This document shows positions 53,764 to 62,893 of a DNA stretch of 64,000 nt, one piece after another. Location of the stretch: positions 1-64,000 of the forward strand of contig CAZKQJ010000027.1 in the NCBI GenBank assembly GCA_964554875.1. Direction: 5' to 3'. This DNA is from Marispirochaeta sp964554875 (GTDB taxonomy: Bacteria; Spirochaetota; Spirochaetia; JC444; Marispirochaetaceae). Position 1 is the stretch's first letter; every line of letters starts with the position of its first letter. A program made the position numbers and the translations under genes. The notes under the pieces were generated by a model. It saw nothing but the letters and a program-made list of their open reading frames with translations. It did no database searches and was not told where the DNA came from.

Positions 53764-54632
53764 CCGTCCCTGTTCAGCATTTGTTCCAGCCGGGCGGCCT
53801 CCCAGGCAAGCATGCACTGTTTGCGGAAGGCCCCCCAGCGATAGTCCCCGCTTTCCCCAATGCTCCGGATGACCCGATGGCAGGGTATTAACCAGGCAAC
53901 ATGATTTTTCCCCACGGCGCTTCCCACCGCACGGGCGGCACCGGGATTTCCCAGGGCAGCGGCAATGCTGCCGTAGTCTGTAGCTCCTCCAAAGGGCAGA
54001 CGCAGCAGGGCCTCCCATACCTTTATCTGAAAATTCGTACCCCGCAGATGGAGCACCTGGTTTTTTTCGTCGGTTTCACTGAATATACGATGGAGAAGCC
54101 CTGATACCATTTCCCGGTCCTCCGTGTAATTCGCCCTTTCAAGCCCCCCCCGGACGGCTTCCAGGGGACGCTCCAGCAGCTCGTCCTGGAGGAATGCCAG
54201 GTCCGTAATGCCCCTTTCACTGGTCACCAGTACCGCTCTGCCGAAGGGGGTGTCCCCGGTACCCCAGCGGAGGACCATGCCTTCTCCCCGGGTACGAAGC
54301 TCGTGGGGTGTCATGGCTTCAAAGCTCAGGCAGGCCTCGGCGAATCGGCCGGGCCCCGAGAACCCCGCCTCCAGGGATGATTCCAGGTATGAAGCGGAGT
54401 CGCGGATCAGAGCAAGGGCGTGCTCCTTTGCCAGATAACGGATAAAACGCTCCGGGGGAATCCCTGCCCAGCGGCGGAACAGCCTTCGAAAATGGAATTC
54501 CGAAATCCCTAAATGCATGGCGACAGTCCTGCTGTCGATTCTCCCGGGGTACTCCTCCTTCATAAGGGAGATGGCTGATTCAATACGGCGGTAATCCCGA
54601 AAATTTATTGCGTGTTCCCTGTCTGAATCCAT
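53760..54632 (-). CDS. Ada-like AraC-type regulator/methylated-DNA-cysteine methyltransferase
   Basis: The 290-residue protein joins an AraC helix-turn-helix domain (about 5-100; VAMHLGISEFHFRRLFRRWAG) to an O6-alkylguanine-DNA alkyltransferase domain (about 120-280) with the active-site WLIPCHRVIRS and NPGAARAVGSA. The N-terminal zinc domain of E. coli Ada is absent, so it cannot sense methylphosphotriesters that way. It should repair alkylated guanine and perhaps regulate genes. ATG 54632 is preferred; the frame is open to GTG 54722 but the TATACT nine bases ahead of ATG 54632 fits that start. Confidence 0.9.
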   Translation of the reverse strand: MDSDREHAINFRDYRRIESAISLMKEEYPGRIDSRTVAMHLGISEFHFRRLFRRWAGIPPERFIRYLAKEHALALIRDSASYLESSLEAGFSGPGRFAEACLSFEAMTPHELRTRGEGMVLRWGTGDTPFGRAVLVTSERGITDLAFLQDELLERPLEAVRGGLERANYTEDREMVSGLLHRIFSETDEKNQVLHLRGTNFQIKVWEALLRLPFGGATDYGSIAAALGNPGAARAVGSAVGKNHVAWLIPCHRVIRSIGESGDYRWGAFRKQCMLAWEAARLEQMLNRDG

Positions 54633-54725
54633 GATGATGACAGTATATGTCCCGGTATCGAAAAAATCATTCCGTTCCTTGCGCATTCGGCAATAATTAT
54701 TATACTGATTAACAGGAGACACCGG

Positions 54726-55247
54726 ATGCAGAGATTTTCAGATAAACAGAAGTACAGCGGCGAGCTTCGCTCTCTGCTGCTTTTCCGCCCTTTAAATAAT
54801 GATGAAATTGCCAAATTTGCCGAGCGATCGGAGATTATATCCTATACGGAGAACGAGAAGATTGTTCTGGAGGGGGATGTGGATCCCTCTTTTTTTGTTG
54901 TGATCAGGGGGACTGTCAACGTCACTGTCCAGCAGAAAGGGAGCGATGTCTTTATCTGCGCCATCGGACCGGGGGATGTTTTCGGTGAAGCGGCAATGTT
55001 CATGAAGCTCAGGCGTACCGCCGATGTTATCGCCGCAGAGGATACAGTACTGCTGAGAATCCAGCGGCCGGAAATGATGGGATTCATCAAGGATTATCCT
55101 CGGGCGGGAAACAAGATTCTCATGCTGATTATCTACAGCCTGCTGCGAAAACTCCGGGCTGCAAACCAGGAGCTGGCTTTTGAACGCCGGGCGGACATCC
55201 ACCAGGACGATGTTGATGCCCTGGTGGCCCAGCTATCGGGGAACTGA
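54726..55247 (+). CDS. Cyclic nucleotide-binding domain protein
   Basis: The 173-residue protein has one cNMP-binding beta-barrel (about 15-130) with the phosphate-binding cassette GPGDVFGEAAMFMKLRRTADVIA, including the Gly-Glu and Arg residues used for cyclic nucleotides. There is no DNA-binding domain; the tail is helical. It may be a regulatory subunit for an unlinked partner. ACAGGAG precedes the ATG. Confidence 0.88.
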   Translation: MQRFSDKQKYSGELRSLLLFRPLNNDEIAKFAERSEIISYTENEKIVLEGDVDPSFFVVIRGTVNVTVQQKGSDVFICAIGPGDVFGEAAMFMKLRRTADVIAAEDTVLLRIQRPEMMGFIKDYPRAGNKILMLIIYSLLRKLRAANQELAFERRADIHQDDVDALVAQLSGN

Positions 55248-55264
55248 ATAAGCTGCCTATAATT

Positions 55265-57130
55265 CTATCCGCCGATTTCCGCTACTATCCGGTTGACCTC
55301 GTCTCCGGAGATCTGTTCTTCCTTCAGGAGCTGCTCTGCGACCTGGTCAAGAGCCGCGCGGAAACGGGTCAGAAGTTCGTTGGTTGATTCGTAGGCTTTG
55401 GTCAGCAGGGTCCGAATCTCCTTGTCGATCTCCCGCATCGTTGCCTCGCTGAACTCTCTGCCCTGGGCAATCTGTTCGCCCAGGAAAACGTTCGTATGGT
55501 CCTGATTGGCGGTTAACAGCTGCAGGGTTTCTCCCATGCCCCATTCGGTTACCATTCTCCTGGCAAGTTTGGATGCCTCTTTCAGGTCGTTGGCTGCCCC
55601 GGAAGTTTCATTACCGAAGACTATCATCTCCGCCGAACGGCCGCCCAGCAGGACCTTCAGCCGGTCGGTCAAATAATGCTTGTTGTAGATATACTGCTCC
55701 TCCTTGGGCATCTGAACCGTTACGCCCATGGCATAGTCCCGGGGAATTACAGTAACCTTGACCAGGGGATCGGTATTCGGCAGTGCCGCGGCAGCTACGG
55801 CATGGCCGGCCTCGTGATAGGCGATTATCCTTTTCTCTTCCTCGGTAATCGTCAAATTCTTCCGTTCCAGTCCCATCATCACCTTGTCCCGGGCCTCTTC
55901 GATCAGCTCCATGGTGATCTTCTCTGAGCGACGGCGGGTGGCAAGAATGGCGGATTCGTTCAGCAGGTTCTCCAGCTCAGCGCCGGAAAATCCGGGGGTG
56001 CCCTGAGCGATTTTTTCCATATCGATATCGTCAGCCAAAGGCTTGTGGTTGGCATGGATTTCCAGGATCCTGATCCGGTCCTTCATCGAAGGCAGCCCGA
56101 TGGTAATACGTCGGTCAAAGCGGCCCGGACGCAGCAGGGCAGGATCCAGGATGTCCGGACGGTTGGTGGCAGCCAGGACAATGGTGGAATCGTTCTTTTC
56201 AAAACCGTCCAGTTCCGAGAGCATCTGGTTAAGGGTCTGTTCCCGTTCGTCGTGCCCGCCCCCGAGTCCTGCGCCCCTGTGGCGGCCTACGGAGTCGAGT
56301 TCGTCGATGAAGATGATGGATGGTGAATTTTTCTTGGCGTCGGCAAAAAGGTTCCGCACCCTTGAAGCCCCGACCCCCACAAACATCTCCATGAAATCGG
56401 AACCGCTTATGTGGTAAAAGGGAACATCCGCTTCGCCGGCGATGGCCCGGGCAATCAGGGTCTTACCCGTACCCGGAGGACCGACCAGCAGAATCCCCCG
56501 GGGGATCTTGGCCCCCATGGAGGCGTAGCGGTCCGGAGATTTCAGGTAATCCACTACCTCCTGGATCTCCTCCTTGGCGCTGTCGAGGCCGGCAACGTCT
56601 TTGAACAGCACGGATTCCTTGGTCTTTTCAAAGAGCTTGGCCTTGTTCTGCCCTACGCTGAAGATATTCTTACCCTGGTTATTCATTCCCCGGAACATCC
56701 GGAGACCAATCCATACCAGAAGCAGCAGGGGCAGAAGGTTCAGGATTATCGACAGCATCGAAAAGTCCTGGGGCGGTTTTGTCTCCACCACAACATTGTT
56801 GGTTTCCAGCAGGTTCATAAGAGCCTCGTCCCCGAAGGAGGGATAATAGGTGACGAAGGGTCCGATATCGCTCATACCTTCGATGGTGCGGTCCGTTACG
56901 GTTACCTGGGAAACCGATCCCTCCTGGACCATTGCCCGGAAACGGCTGTAGCTGATCCGGTTCGACGTTGTGTCCCGCATCATGAAGTTCACGATGCTCG
57001 GAACAAGAAAGAGAAGCAGTATTCCCAGCAGGAACGGATTGAATCTGAATTTACCGCCGCCGAAGGGAAAGGGAAAATTCCCGTTGTTTTTGGGGGAGTC
57101 CCCCTTGTGTTCATTATCTGGTGTTTGCAT
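55265..57130 (-). CDS. ftsH: ATP-dependent zinc metalloprotease FtsH
   Basis: The 621-residue membrane-bound AAA protease has an N-terminal membrane helix, a short periplasmic domain, a second helix near 140-160, the AAA module (VGPPGTGKTLIARAIAGE, IIFIDELDSVGRHRG, second region of homology ATNRPDILDPALLRPGRFDR) and the zinc site H439-E-A-G-H443. It degrades damaged membrane proteins and some regulators. The Gly/Phe-rich N-terminus before the first helix is unusual in length. ATG 57130 is chosen for family length; an upstream extension to 57199 is open. The ribosome site is weak. Confidence 0.95.
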   Translation of the reverse strand: MQTPDNEHKGDSPKNNGNFPFPFGGGKFRFNPFLLGILLLFLVPSIVNFMMRDTTSNRISYSRFRAMVQEGSVSQVTVTDRTIEGMSDIGPFVTYYPSFGDEALMNLLETNNVVVETKPPQDFSMLSIILNLLPLLLLVWIGLRMFRGMNNQGKNIFSVGQNKAKLFEKTKESVLFKDVAGLDSAKEEIQEVVDYLKSPDRYASMGAKIPRGILLVGPPGTGKTLIARAIAGEADVPFYHISGSDFMEMFVGVGASRVRNLFADAKKNSPSIIFIDELDSVGRHRGAGLGGGHDEREQTLNQMLSELDGFEKNDSTIVLAATNRPDILDPALLRPGRFDRRITIGLPSMKDRIRILEIHANHKPLADDIDMEKIAQGTPGFSGAELENLLNESAILATRRRSEKITMELIEEARDKVMMGLERKNLTITEEEKRIIAYHEAGHAVAAAALPNTDPLVKVTVIPRDYAMGVTVQMPKEEQYIYNKHYLTDRLKVLLGGRSAEMIVFGNETSGAANDLKEASKLARRMVTEWGMGETLQLLTANQDHTNVFLGEQIAQGREFSEATMREIDKEIRTLLTKAYESTNELLTRFRAALDQVAEQLLKEEQISGDEVNRIVAEIGG

Positions 57131-57316
57131 GTTGCTATTAAAAGTAGCGATTGGCACCGCCGAAGTCAACAGTATCAGACGCCGCCTGATTTGGAACAAC
57201 TGGAACTATCCGGCAAATTCCTTGTTCACCGGGCCCGTCAATCTTGTGAAAGCCCCGGGAATAGGAGTAGTATGGAACAAGACTGGTTTCTAAAGGTAAA
57301 CACACAAGGATCTATC

Positions 57317-58072
57317 ATGGGAATTCTCGAGTTTGACAAGGTCAGTCTTGAACTGGACGGCCATCGTATACTGAATAACCTGAGTCTCGATTTCTGGGAG
57401 GGCCATGTGCATGCCGTGGTGGGGCCCAACGGGGCGGGTAAATCGACCCTGGCCATGACAATCATGGGACTCTCGGGTTATGAACACCACGAAGGGGATA
57501 TTCTCTTCAAGGGAAAATCCCTCAAGGGACTGACGGTGAACGAACGGGCCCGGCTGGGGATTACCCTGGCCTGGCAGGAACCCGCCAGATTTGAGGGACT
57601 GGGGGTAAGCGCCTTTATAGGAGCCGGCAAGCCCGGGGCCTCTGTCCAGGAGCTTGACGCGGCCCTGGAGCTGGTAGGGCTCTCCCCCGAACGGTACCGA
57701 AGCCGCCGGGTAGACAAGACCCTGAGCGGAGGCGAACGGAAGCGCATAGAACTCGCCTCCATAATCGTCATGGACCCGGAGATCGTGCTGATGGATGAAC
57801 CCGATTCCGGCGTCGATATTGAAGCGGTCAACTATATCTTCAGCGTCATAGATCAGCTCAAGGAGAAAGGGACGACCATCATTCTCATTACCCACAGTGC
57901 CGAGGTTTTACGGCGTTCGGACCACGCTTTTCTGCTCTGCCACGGAAACCTGATGGACAAGGGACCCACCGACAGGATGCTTGCCTACTTCGGCGGTAAG
58001 TGCATTCCATGCACCCACAAGAACGCCCCCGAGCTGACCGAGCTTTTTGCCGGCAAAGGAGGCGCCCAGTGA
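57317..58072 (+). CDS. sufC: SufC-type ABC ATPase
   Basis: The 251-residue ATPase energises Fe-S cluster assembly with the SufB/D-like partner encoded next. It has VVGPNGAGKSTLAMTIMG (Walker A), TLSGGERKRIELASI (signature), VLMDEPDSGVDIE (Walker B) and ILITHSAEVL. The Q-loop reads WQEP. Near the C-terminus a CIPC pair stands out, which ordinary SufC lacks. ATG 57317 has AAGGA seven bases ahead; an in-frame ATG at 57272 with AGGAG is an alternative. Its stop overlaps the next gene. Confidence 0.92.
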   Translation: MGILEFDKVSLELDGHRILNNLSLDFWEGHVHAVVGPNGAGKSTLAMTIMGLSGYEHHEGDILFKGKSLKGLTVNERARLGITLAWQEPARFEGLGVSAFIGAGKPGASVQELDAALELVGLSPERYRSRRVDKTLSGGERKRIELASIIVMDPEIVLMDEPDSGVDIEAVNYIFSVIDQLKEKGTTIILITHSAEVLRRSDHAFLLCHGNLMDKGPTDRMLAYFGGKCIPCTHKNAPELTELFAGKGGAQ

Positions 58073-58998
58073 GTGCCGATCCCGCCCTGGAAAGACTGCT
58101 TGCGAGCATCAACATGCATAAACACAATCTTGACGGTACCGCCCATCTGGAGATAGACGGAAACCGCATCATCGGTTCCGGATCGGTTCCCGGGTTTCAT
58201 CTGGAAACCGATACAGCCGGAGACAGCGTCATTGTGCGGGTCCGGGTGGAGGCGGGCTACCGCTTCGAACAGCCGGTTCACCTCTGCTTCGGCATGCTGC
58301 CTGAGGAAGGTATACAGAAGATCGACATGACCGTGGATGTCGAGGAAGACGCCGCGGTCTCTTTCCTGGCTCACTGCAGCTTTCCCAATGCTGTGGATGT
58401 GCAGCATCTGATGGATGCACGGCTCAAGCTAGGCAGGAACGCCCGCTACTCCTATTTCGAACGCCATGTGCATGCCGAAAGCGGCGGCATAAGCGTGGTC
58501 CCCAGGTCGGTTATAAGCCTGGCGGAGGGGGCCCGGTTTAAAACCGAATTCGAACTTCTCAAAGGGCGTGTAGGGTCTGTGGATATGGACTACTCCGCCA
58601 CGGCCGAAGCCCACAGCCAGCTGGACATGCTGGCCAGGATCTACGCCCGGGAAGACGACAGGGTAAAGATCCGGGAGGCGGCGGAACTCAACGGCGAGGG
58701 GGCCACGGGAGTGCTCGTCAGTCATCTGGCGGTCAGGGGGGATGCCTCGGCGGAGATTTATACCGACCTTTCCGCCAACGCCCCGGGCTGCCGGGGACAT
58801 GTGGACTGCAAGGAGATTGTCCAGGACCGGGGCCGGGCCCGGGCGATTCCCATTGTGTCGGTTAACCATCCCCTGGCCCACGTGACCCACGAAGCGGCCA
58901 TCGGTTCGGTGGATTCAAAACAGCTTCAGACCCTCATGGCCAGAGGGCTGGACGAGGAAGACGCGACGGACCTGATAATTCAGGGACTTTTAAGCTGA
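58069..58998 (+). CDS. SufB/SufD-like scaffold protein of a minimal SUF system
   Basis: The 309-residue protein is a short SufB/SufD homologue consisting almost only of the beta-helix core and C-terminal helices (SANAPGCRGHVDCKEIVQDRGRA, NHPLAHVTHEAAIGSVDSKQLQTLMARGLDEEDATDLIIQG). It starts at GTG 58069 behind AAAGGAGG, overlapping the sufC stop codon. No second SufB/D, SufS, SufU or SufE gene follows, so the locus is a two-gene SufBC-like set as in archaea and anaerobes (the so-called SMS type). It would hold the nascent Fe-S cluster. Confidence 0.87.
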   Translation: MSADPALERLLASINMHKHNLDGTAHLEIDGNRIIGSGSVPGFHLETDTAGDSVIVRVRVEAGYRFEQPVHLCFGMLPEEGIQKIDMTVDVEEDAAVSFLAHCSFPNAVDVQHLMDARLKLGRNARYSYFERHVHAESGGISVVPRSVISLAEGARFKTEFELLKGRVGSVDMDYSATAEAHSQLDMLARIYAREDDRVKIREAAELNGEGATGVLVSHLAVRGDASAEIYTDLSANAPGCRGHVDCKEIVQDRGRARAIPIVSVNHPLAHVTHEAAIGSVDSKQLQTLMARGLDEEDATDLIIQGLLS

Positions 58999-59070
58999 TC
59001 CGAATTCCCGGAAGGATGCCGGTCCGGCCGAACTGAGAAAGGTGTGCAAATTGTGGTCACGCGGAGCTTG

Positions 59071-59300
59071 TTACAGGAACAGGGTCTTCAGCCTGCTGAG
59101 CCGGGAAAAATCCCTGTCGGTGCTAAGCCACTCACAACCGTGTTCAATCGCCAGAGCTGCAAAATACGCATCCGACACGAGGTTTCCCTTTGTCGGTGCT
59201 TCGCTACACAGGACCATCGCCTTTTTCCATTATGTCATAGAGATCGGCTGAGTTATCCAGATCGATTCCCCCGGATCAGGAATCTCTTTTCAGTCTTATC
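59071..59300 (-). pseudogene. Decayed VapC-type PIN-domain toxin gene
   Basis: On the minus strand the stretch before a TAA at 59071 reads GNLVSDAYFAALAIEHGCEW then LSTDRDFSRLSRLKTLF, the C-terminal half of a VapC toxin with its conserved Asp and Asp-x-Asp-F pattern. The preceding part (LDNSADLYDIMEKGDGPV) is in a different frame and is cut off before the N-terminus, and no VapB gene is present. It is therefore a truncated, frameshifted remnant. It accounts for most of the 58999-59324 gap; the remainder has no gene. Confidence 0.75.
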
Positions 59301-59315
59301 AGGATAGGGTATAGT
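59287..59315 (+). promoter_or_regulatory. Promoter abutting the second chemoreceptor start codon
   Basis: TTTTCA, 17 bases and TATAGT (59310-59315) end nine bases before ATG 59325, with no Shine-Dalgarno sequence between. Confidence 0.4.
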
Positions 59316-59324
59316 ATCTCTAAT

Positions 59325-61118
59325 ATGATGAAACTACTCATTATCTATCTGACCGGATATCTTGTTCCCCCGCTGGTCTGGAACCTGTTTGTCAATTTCA
59401 GCGGCGTGCTTACAGGGGATATCTTTCTGGCGGTTGTTGCGAATCCTTTTCAGGGAGTTTACGCCCTCGTATTTATTGCGGGCATTTTCTTCATTCTCCG
59501 GGGAAAACTCATGCATCCCGGCAAGCGGCGCGGTATTCCCAATTTTTACCTTCTGTCGATTTTCATATTCTGTTTTATCGGGCCGAATACGGGTCTTTTC
59601 GGAATTGAAGGGATATCTCGACAGCAGATCCTCTTTTCGAATCTTCTTTCCATCCCTCTGATTTTTCTGTTTGCCGTTCCCCATATCATGATAAGTACAA
59701 GGATGCTGGAAAAGTTCATTGCCGAACGGGACAGTAAAAGCAAGGAGACGGTGGTTACCTTTCGCTGGAAACTCGGAATCAGCACCATCTACACCTTCTT
59801 CGGGGCAACGGTCTTTCTCTTTGTCTTCAACATCGCCGTTATAAGCTCCCTCGGCGACGGACTCGTTATCTCCACCCTGATACGGAAGAACGCTGTTGTG
59901 CTGGCTGTTTCCCTCGTGATTGCGGCAGTCAATATCCGAATCCTGGCCGGACAGATCATCGAGCCCGTCAGACAGGCTGTGGCAATGTTGAACGATATCC
60001 GCAAGGGTGAGATTACCGACCTGACCCGGAGCCTGGACTTCAGGAGTTTTGATGAAATCGGCACCATGGCCCGGGTTCTGAACAAGACCTTTGCCAAGGT
60101 CTCGGACCTGATACGGATGATCAAAGGGCAGACGGATGTCCTGTCCAGGGTCGGTATTGAACTGGCCTCGAACATGACGGAGACCGCCGCATCGATAAAC
60201 CAGATCAGCGCCAATATCCGGAGCATCAGAAATCAGACGGAAAACCAGGCTGCCGGGGTTACTGAAACAAGTGCCGTTATGGAACAGATAGGCGGGAATA
60301 TCCGGAATTTGAACTCCCTTATTGAACGACAGGCTGCCAGCGTAACCCAGTCATCCTCGGCAATAGAAGAGATGCTGTCCAATATTTCATCGGTAAGCAA
60401 AATCCTGGCGGACAACTCGGAGGATGTCCTTCGTCTGAGCTCTGCCTCGGCGGAAGGTCGGGAGGACCTGACGGAGGTATCAGCAAGTATCCGCAGAATT
60501 GCCCGGGAGTCGGAGGAGCTGCTGGAGATCAGCACTGTCATCGAGGATATTGCCAGCCAGACCAACCTTCTTTCCATGAATGCCGCAATCGAGGCTGCTC
60601 ATGCAGGAGATTCGGGAAAGGGCTTTGCTGTCGTGGCAGACGAAATCAGGAAACTCGCGGAGTCTTCTGGAAGTCAGTCAAAGACAGTCTCAGCTGCTTT
60701 GAAAAAAATCCATGACGCTGTGGAAGGAATAGATAAAGCCGCGGCTTCCGTACTTGCCAAATTTGAGGACATCGATGGAAAAATAAAGACTGTATCCGAG
60801 CGTGAGCAGATAATTCGCAACGCCATGGAGGAGCAGAGTGCCGGGAGCCGGGAAATTCTCAGTGCCATCGGGGACTTGAACGGAGTAACCACTGAAGTGC
60901 AGGCCGGAGCCGAAGAGATGCTGCAGGGCTCCCGGGAGGTCATGAAAGAGACTGAAATGCTGAGCAGAATAACCGAAGAGGTAAACGACAGCATCAGCGA
61001 AATGGCCTCCGGTGCCGAGGAGATCAGTCTTGCGGTGAACAAGGTCAACGACATAAGTCGGGAGAACAAGGAGAGTATTGAGACTCTTATCCGGGAAGTC
61101 AGTCGCTTCAAGGTCTGA
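59325..61118 (+). CDS. Methyl-accepting chemotaxis protein with multi-helix membrane sensor
   Basis: The 597-residue receptor has six or seven predicted membrane helices in its first 215 residues and no large periplasmic domain, then a HAMP-like linker and a signalling coiled coil with the tip QTNLLSMNAAIEAAHAGDSG and GKGFAVVADEIRKLAES. Such receptors may sense membrane state, energy or small hydrophobic ligands. No chemotaxis partner genes are linked. The 61119-61238 gap after it holds a short inverted repeat (CGCCG/CGGCG) before TTTTTT that may end transcription. Confidence 0.93.
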   Translation: MMKLLIIYLTGYLVPPLVWNLFVNFSGVLTGDIFLAVVANPFQGVYALVFIAGIFFILRGKLMHPGKRRGIPNFYLLSIFIFCFIGPNTGLFGIEGISRQQILFSNLLSIPLIFLFAVPHIMISTRMLEKFIAERDSKSKETVVTFRWKLGISTIYTFFGATVFLFVFNIAVISSLGDGLVISTLIRKNAVVLAVSLVIAAVNIRILAGQIIEPVRQAVAMLNDIRKGEITDLTRSLDFRSFDEIGTMARVLNKTFAKVSDLIRMIKGQTDVLSRVGIELASNMTETAASINQISANIRSIRNQTENQAAGVTETSAVMEQIGGNIRNLNSLIERQAASVTQSSSAIEEMLSNISSVSKILADNSEDVLRLSSASAEGREDLTEVSASIRRIARESEELLEISTVIEDIASQTNLLSMNAAIEAAHAGDSGKGFAVVADEIRKLAESSGSQSKTVSAALKKIHDAVEGIDKAAASVLAKFEDIDGKIKTVSEREQIIRNAMEEQSAGSREILSAIGDLNGVTTEVQAGAEEMLQGSREVMKETEMLSRITEEVNDSISEMASGAEEISLAVNKVNDISRENKESIETLIREVSRFKV

Positions 61119-61238
61119 TTCGCCGTACTCCGGCGCTGCGTGTTTTTTCCCTCCTCTTGCAAAAACACGTGTTCAGCATGTATTTTACTGAGAACGAAGG
61201 AAGAACGTATTCTTTTCTCATTGCAGGAGGCACGATTC

Positions 61239-62189
61239 ATGATCGATGTTGCCAATGTAACCCGCAACTTCGGTGACTTCTGCGCCGTGGACGACCTGTC
61301 CTTCTCCATTCCCAAGGGAGAAATTGTCGGGCTCCTTGGACCCAACGGCGCCGGAAAAACCACAACCATGCGAATGATAACCGGATACCTCGAACCCGGC
61401 AGGGGTTCGGTCCGGATCGGGGATATCAATGTTCAGGCTGAACCCGGGAAAGTCAAGAACATGATCGGGTACCTTCCGGAGATGGCCCCTTTTTACGGGG
61501 ATATGATGGTCTACGATTTTCTGCGATATGCAGCGGCCATGCACGGGATCAACAGCCTGGAGAGGATCAGGACCGTAGCCCGGATGTGCGCCCTGGAAGA
61601 GGTAATGCACAAGAACGTGGAAAACCTCTCCCGGGGCTACAAGCAGCGGGTGGGCCTGGCGTTTGCCCTGATACATGATCCGGATGTGCTTGTTCTGGAC
61701 GAACCGACCTCGGGGCTGGATCCGAACCAGATAATCGAGGTGCGCAGGCTTATAAAGGAGATCGGCCGGACCAAGACGGTTATAATCTCCACCCACATCC
61801 TTCCGGAGGTGGAGACCCTCTGTAATCGGGTCATGATCGTCAGCCACGGCCGGCTGGTGGCGGATTCCCCCACGGCGGAGCTGACCGCCCGTTTTGGAAG
61901 CAGCGTTACAATACGGGTTCAGGTCTCAGGCTGTTCTGCCGCGGAGCTTGAAGAGGGCCTGCGGAGCCTTGAAGGGGTAAAGGATGTGCATCCCGCCGGG
62001 GATGCCGAGACCGGGCTTTCCGCAGTACTGCTGAGTTCGGAGGGACAGGAGGATCTGCGGCCTGTTATTTCCCGAACCGTGGCTCAAAGGGGATGGCAGC
62101 TCTATGAATTGAGCCAGCAGAAGAACTCCCTGGAGGATGTCTTCCGGGGACTTACCCTTGAGAGTGCGGAAGAAGGGGGTGCGGCATGA
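61239..62189 (+). CDS. ABC transporter ATPase, GldA/NatA type
   Basis: The 316-residue ATPase has LLGPNGAGKTTTMRMITGYL (Walker A), ENLSRGYKQRVGLAFALIHDP (signature), LVLDEPTSGLDPNQIIEVR (Walker B) and IISTHILPEVETLCNR, plus a C-terminal extension of about 90 residues that ends in SLEDVFRGLT. ATG 61239 follows GCAGGAGG. It forms an operon with a permease and a GldG-like auxiliary protein; outside Bacteroidetes such sets are exporters not tied to gliding. Confidence 0.92.
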   Translation: MIDVANVTRNFGDFCAVDDLSFSIPKGEIVGLLGPNGAGKTTTMRMITGYLEPGRGSVRIGDINVQAEPGKVKNMIGYLPEMAPFYGDMMVYDFLRYAAAMHGINSLERIRTVARMCALEEVMHKNVENLSRGYKQRVGLAFALIHDPDVLVLDEPTSGLDPNQIIEVRRLIKEIGRTKTVIISTHILPEVETLCNRVMIVSHGRLVADSPTAELTARFGSSVTIRVQVSGCSAAELEEGLRSLEGVKDVHPAGDAETGLSAVLLSSEGQEDLRPVISRTVAQRGWQLYELSQQKNSLEDVFRGLTLESAEEGGAA

Positions 62190-62890
62190 AGACGGTACTG
62201 ACCATAGCCAGGCGCGAGGCCTCTTCCTTTTTCCAGAGTCCCATGGCCTACATTGTTATTGCCCTGTTTCTGCTGATAAACGCAATCTTCTTTTTCCCGA
62301 CCTTTTTTATTTTTGACCGGGCGGAGCTGCGGGGCTTCTTTCAGCTGCTGCCCCTGTTCTTCTCCTTTTTTCTTCCCGCCGTTACCATGCGCATGCTCTC
62401 CGAGGAGTTCAAGAGCGGAACCATCGAAACCCTGATAACCCTGCCGGCGGGAGCGGAAAAGATTATTGCCGGAAAGTACCTAGCCGCCCTGGGGATTCTC
62501 GGAGGTTTGCTGGCCCCGACGCTGCTCTATCTGCTGCTGATTGCCCCCGCCGGTGATATCGACCCCGGTCCGGTTTTTGGAGGATATCTGGGGGCCTTTT
62601 TTCTCGGTGCGGCCTACACAGCGGTGGGGCTTTTCGCCTCTTCCAGGACGGGCAACCAGATCGTGGCCTTCGTTACTGCCCTGTCTGTCTGTCTTGTGCT
62701 GACCTTCATGGACAGTTTCATGGTATTTCTCCCGCCGTTCCTGGTGGGCGTACTGGAATACTTCAGCGCCGGCTACCACTTTGAAACCATCGCCCGGGGA
62801 ATCCTCGATTCCCGCGCCTTTGTCTATTTTATCAGCTTAAGCCTGGTATTCCTGATCGGCGCGGTACGCGGTGTAGAGGCACGGAGGTAG
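62186..62890 (+). CDS. ABC transporter permease, GldF type
   Basis: The 234-residue protein has six membrane helices and the ABC-2/GldF segments LPAVTMRMLSEEFKSGTIETLITLP, LGGYLGAFFLGAAYTAVGLF and YHFETIARGILDSRAFVYF. It overlaps the end of the ATPase gene by four bases (ATGA), a coupled pair. Confidence 0.9.
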   Translation: MKTVLTIARREASSFFQSPMAYIVIALFLLINAIFFFPTFFIFDRAELRGFFQLLPLFFSFFLPAVTMRMLSEEFKSGTIETLITLPAGAEKIIAGKYLAALGILGGLLAPTLLYLLLIAPAGDIDPGPVFGGYLGAFFLGAAYTAVGLFASSRTGNQIVAFVTALSVCLVLTFMDSFMVFLPPFLVGVLEYFSAGYHFETIARGILDSRAFVYFISLSLVFLIGAVRGVEARR

Positions 62891-62893
62891 TTC

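Noticed and set aside
56411..57316. Upstream extension of the sufC frame across the ftsH gene
   Set aside because: These codons are antisense to ftsH; SufC homology and the ribosome site begin at 57317 (or at most at 57272).
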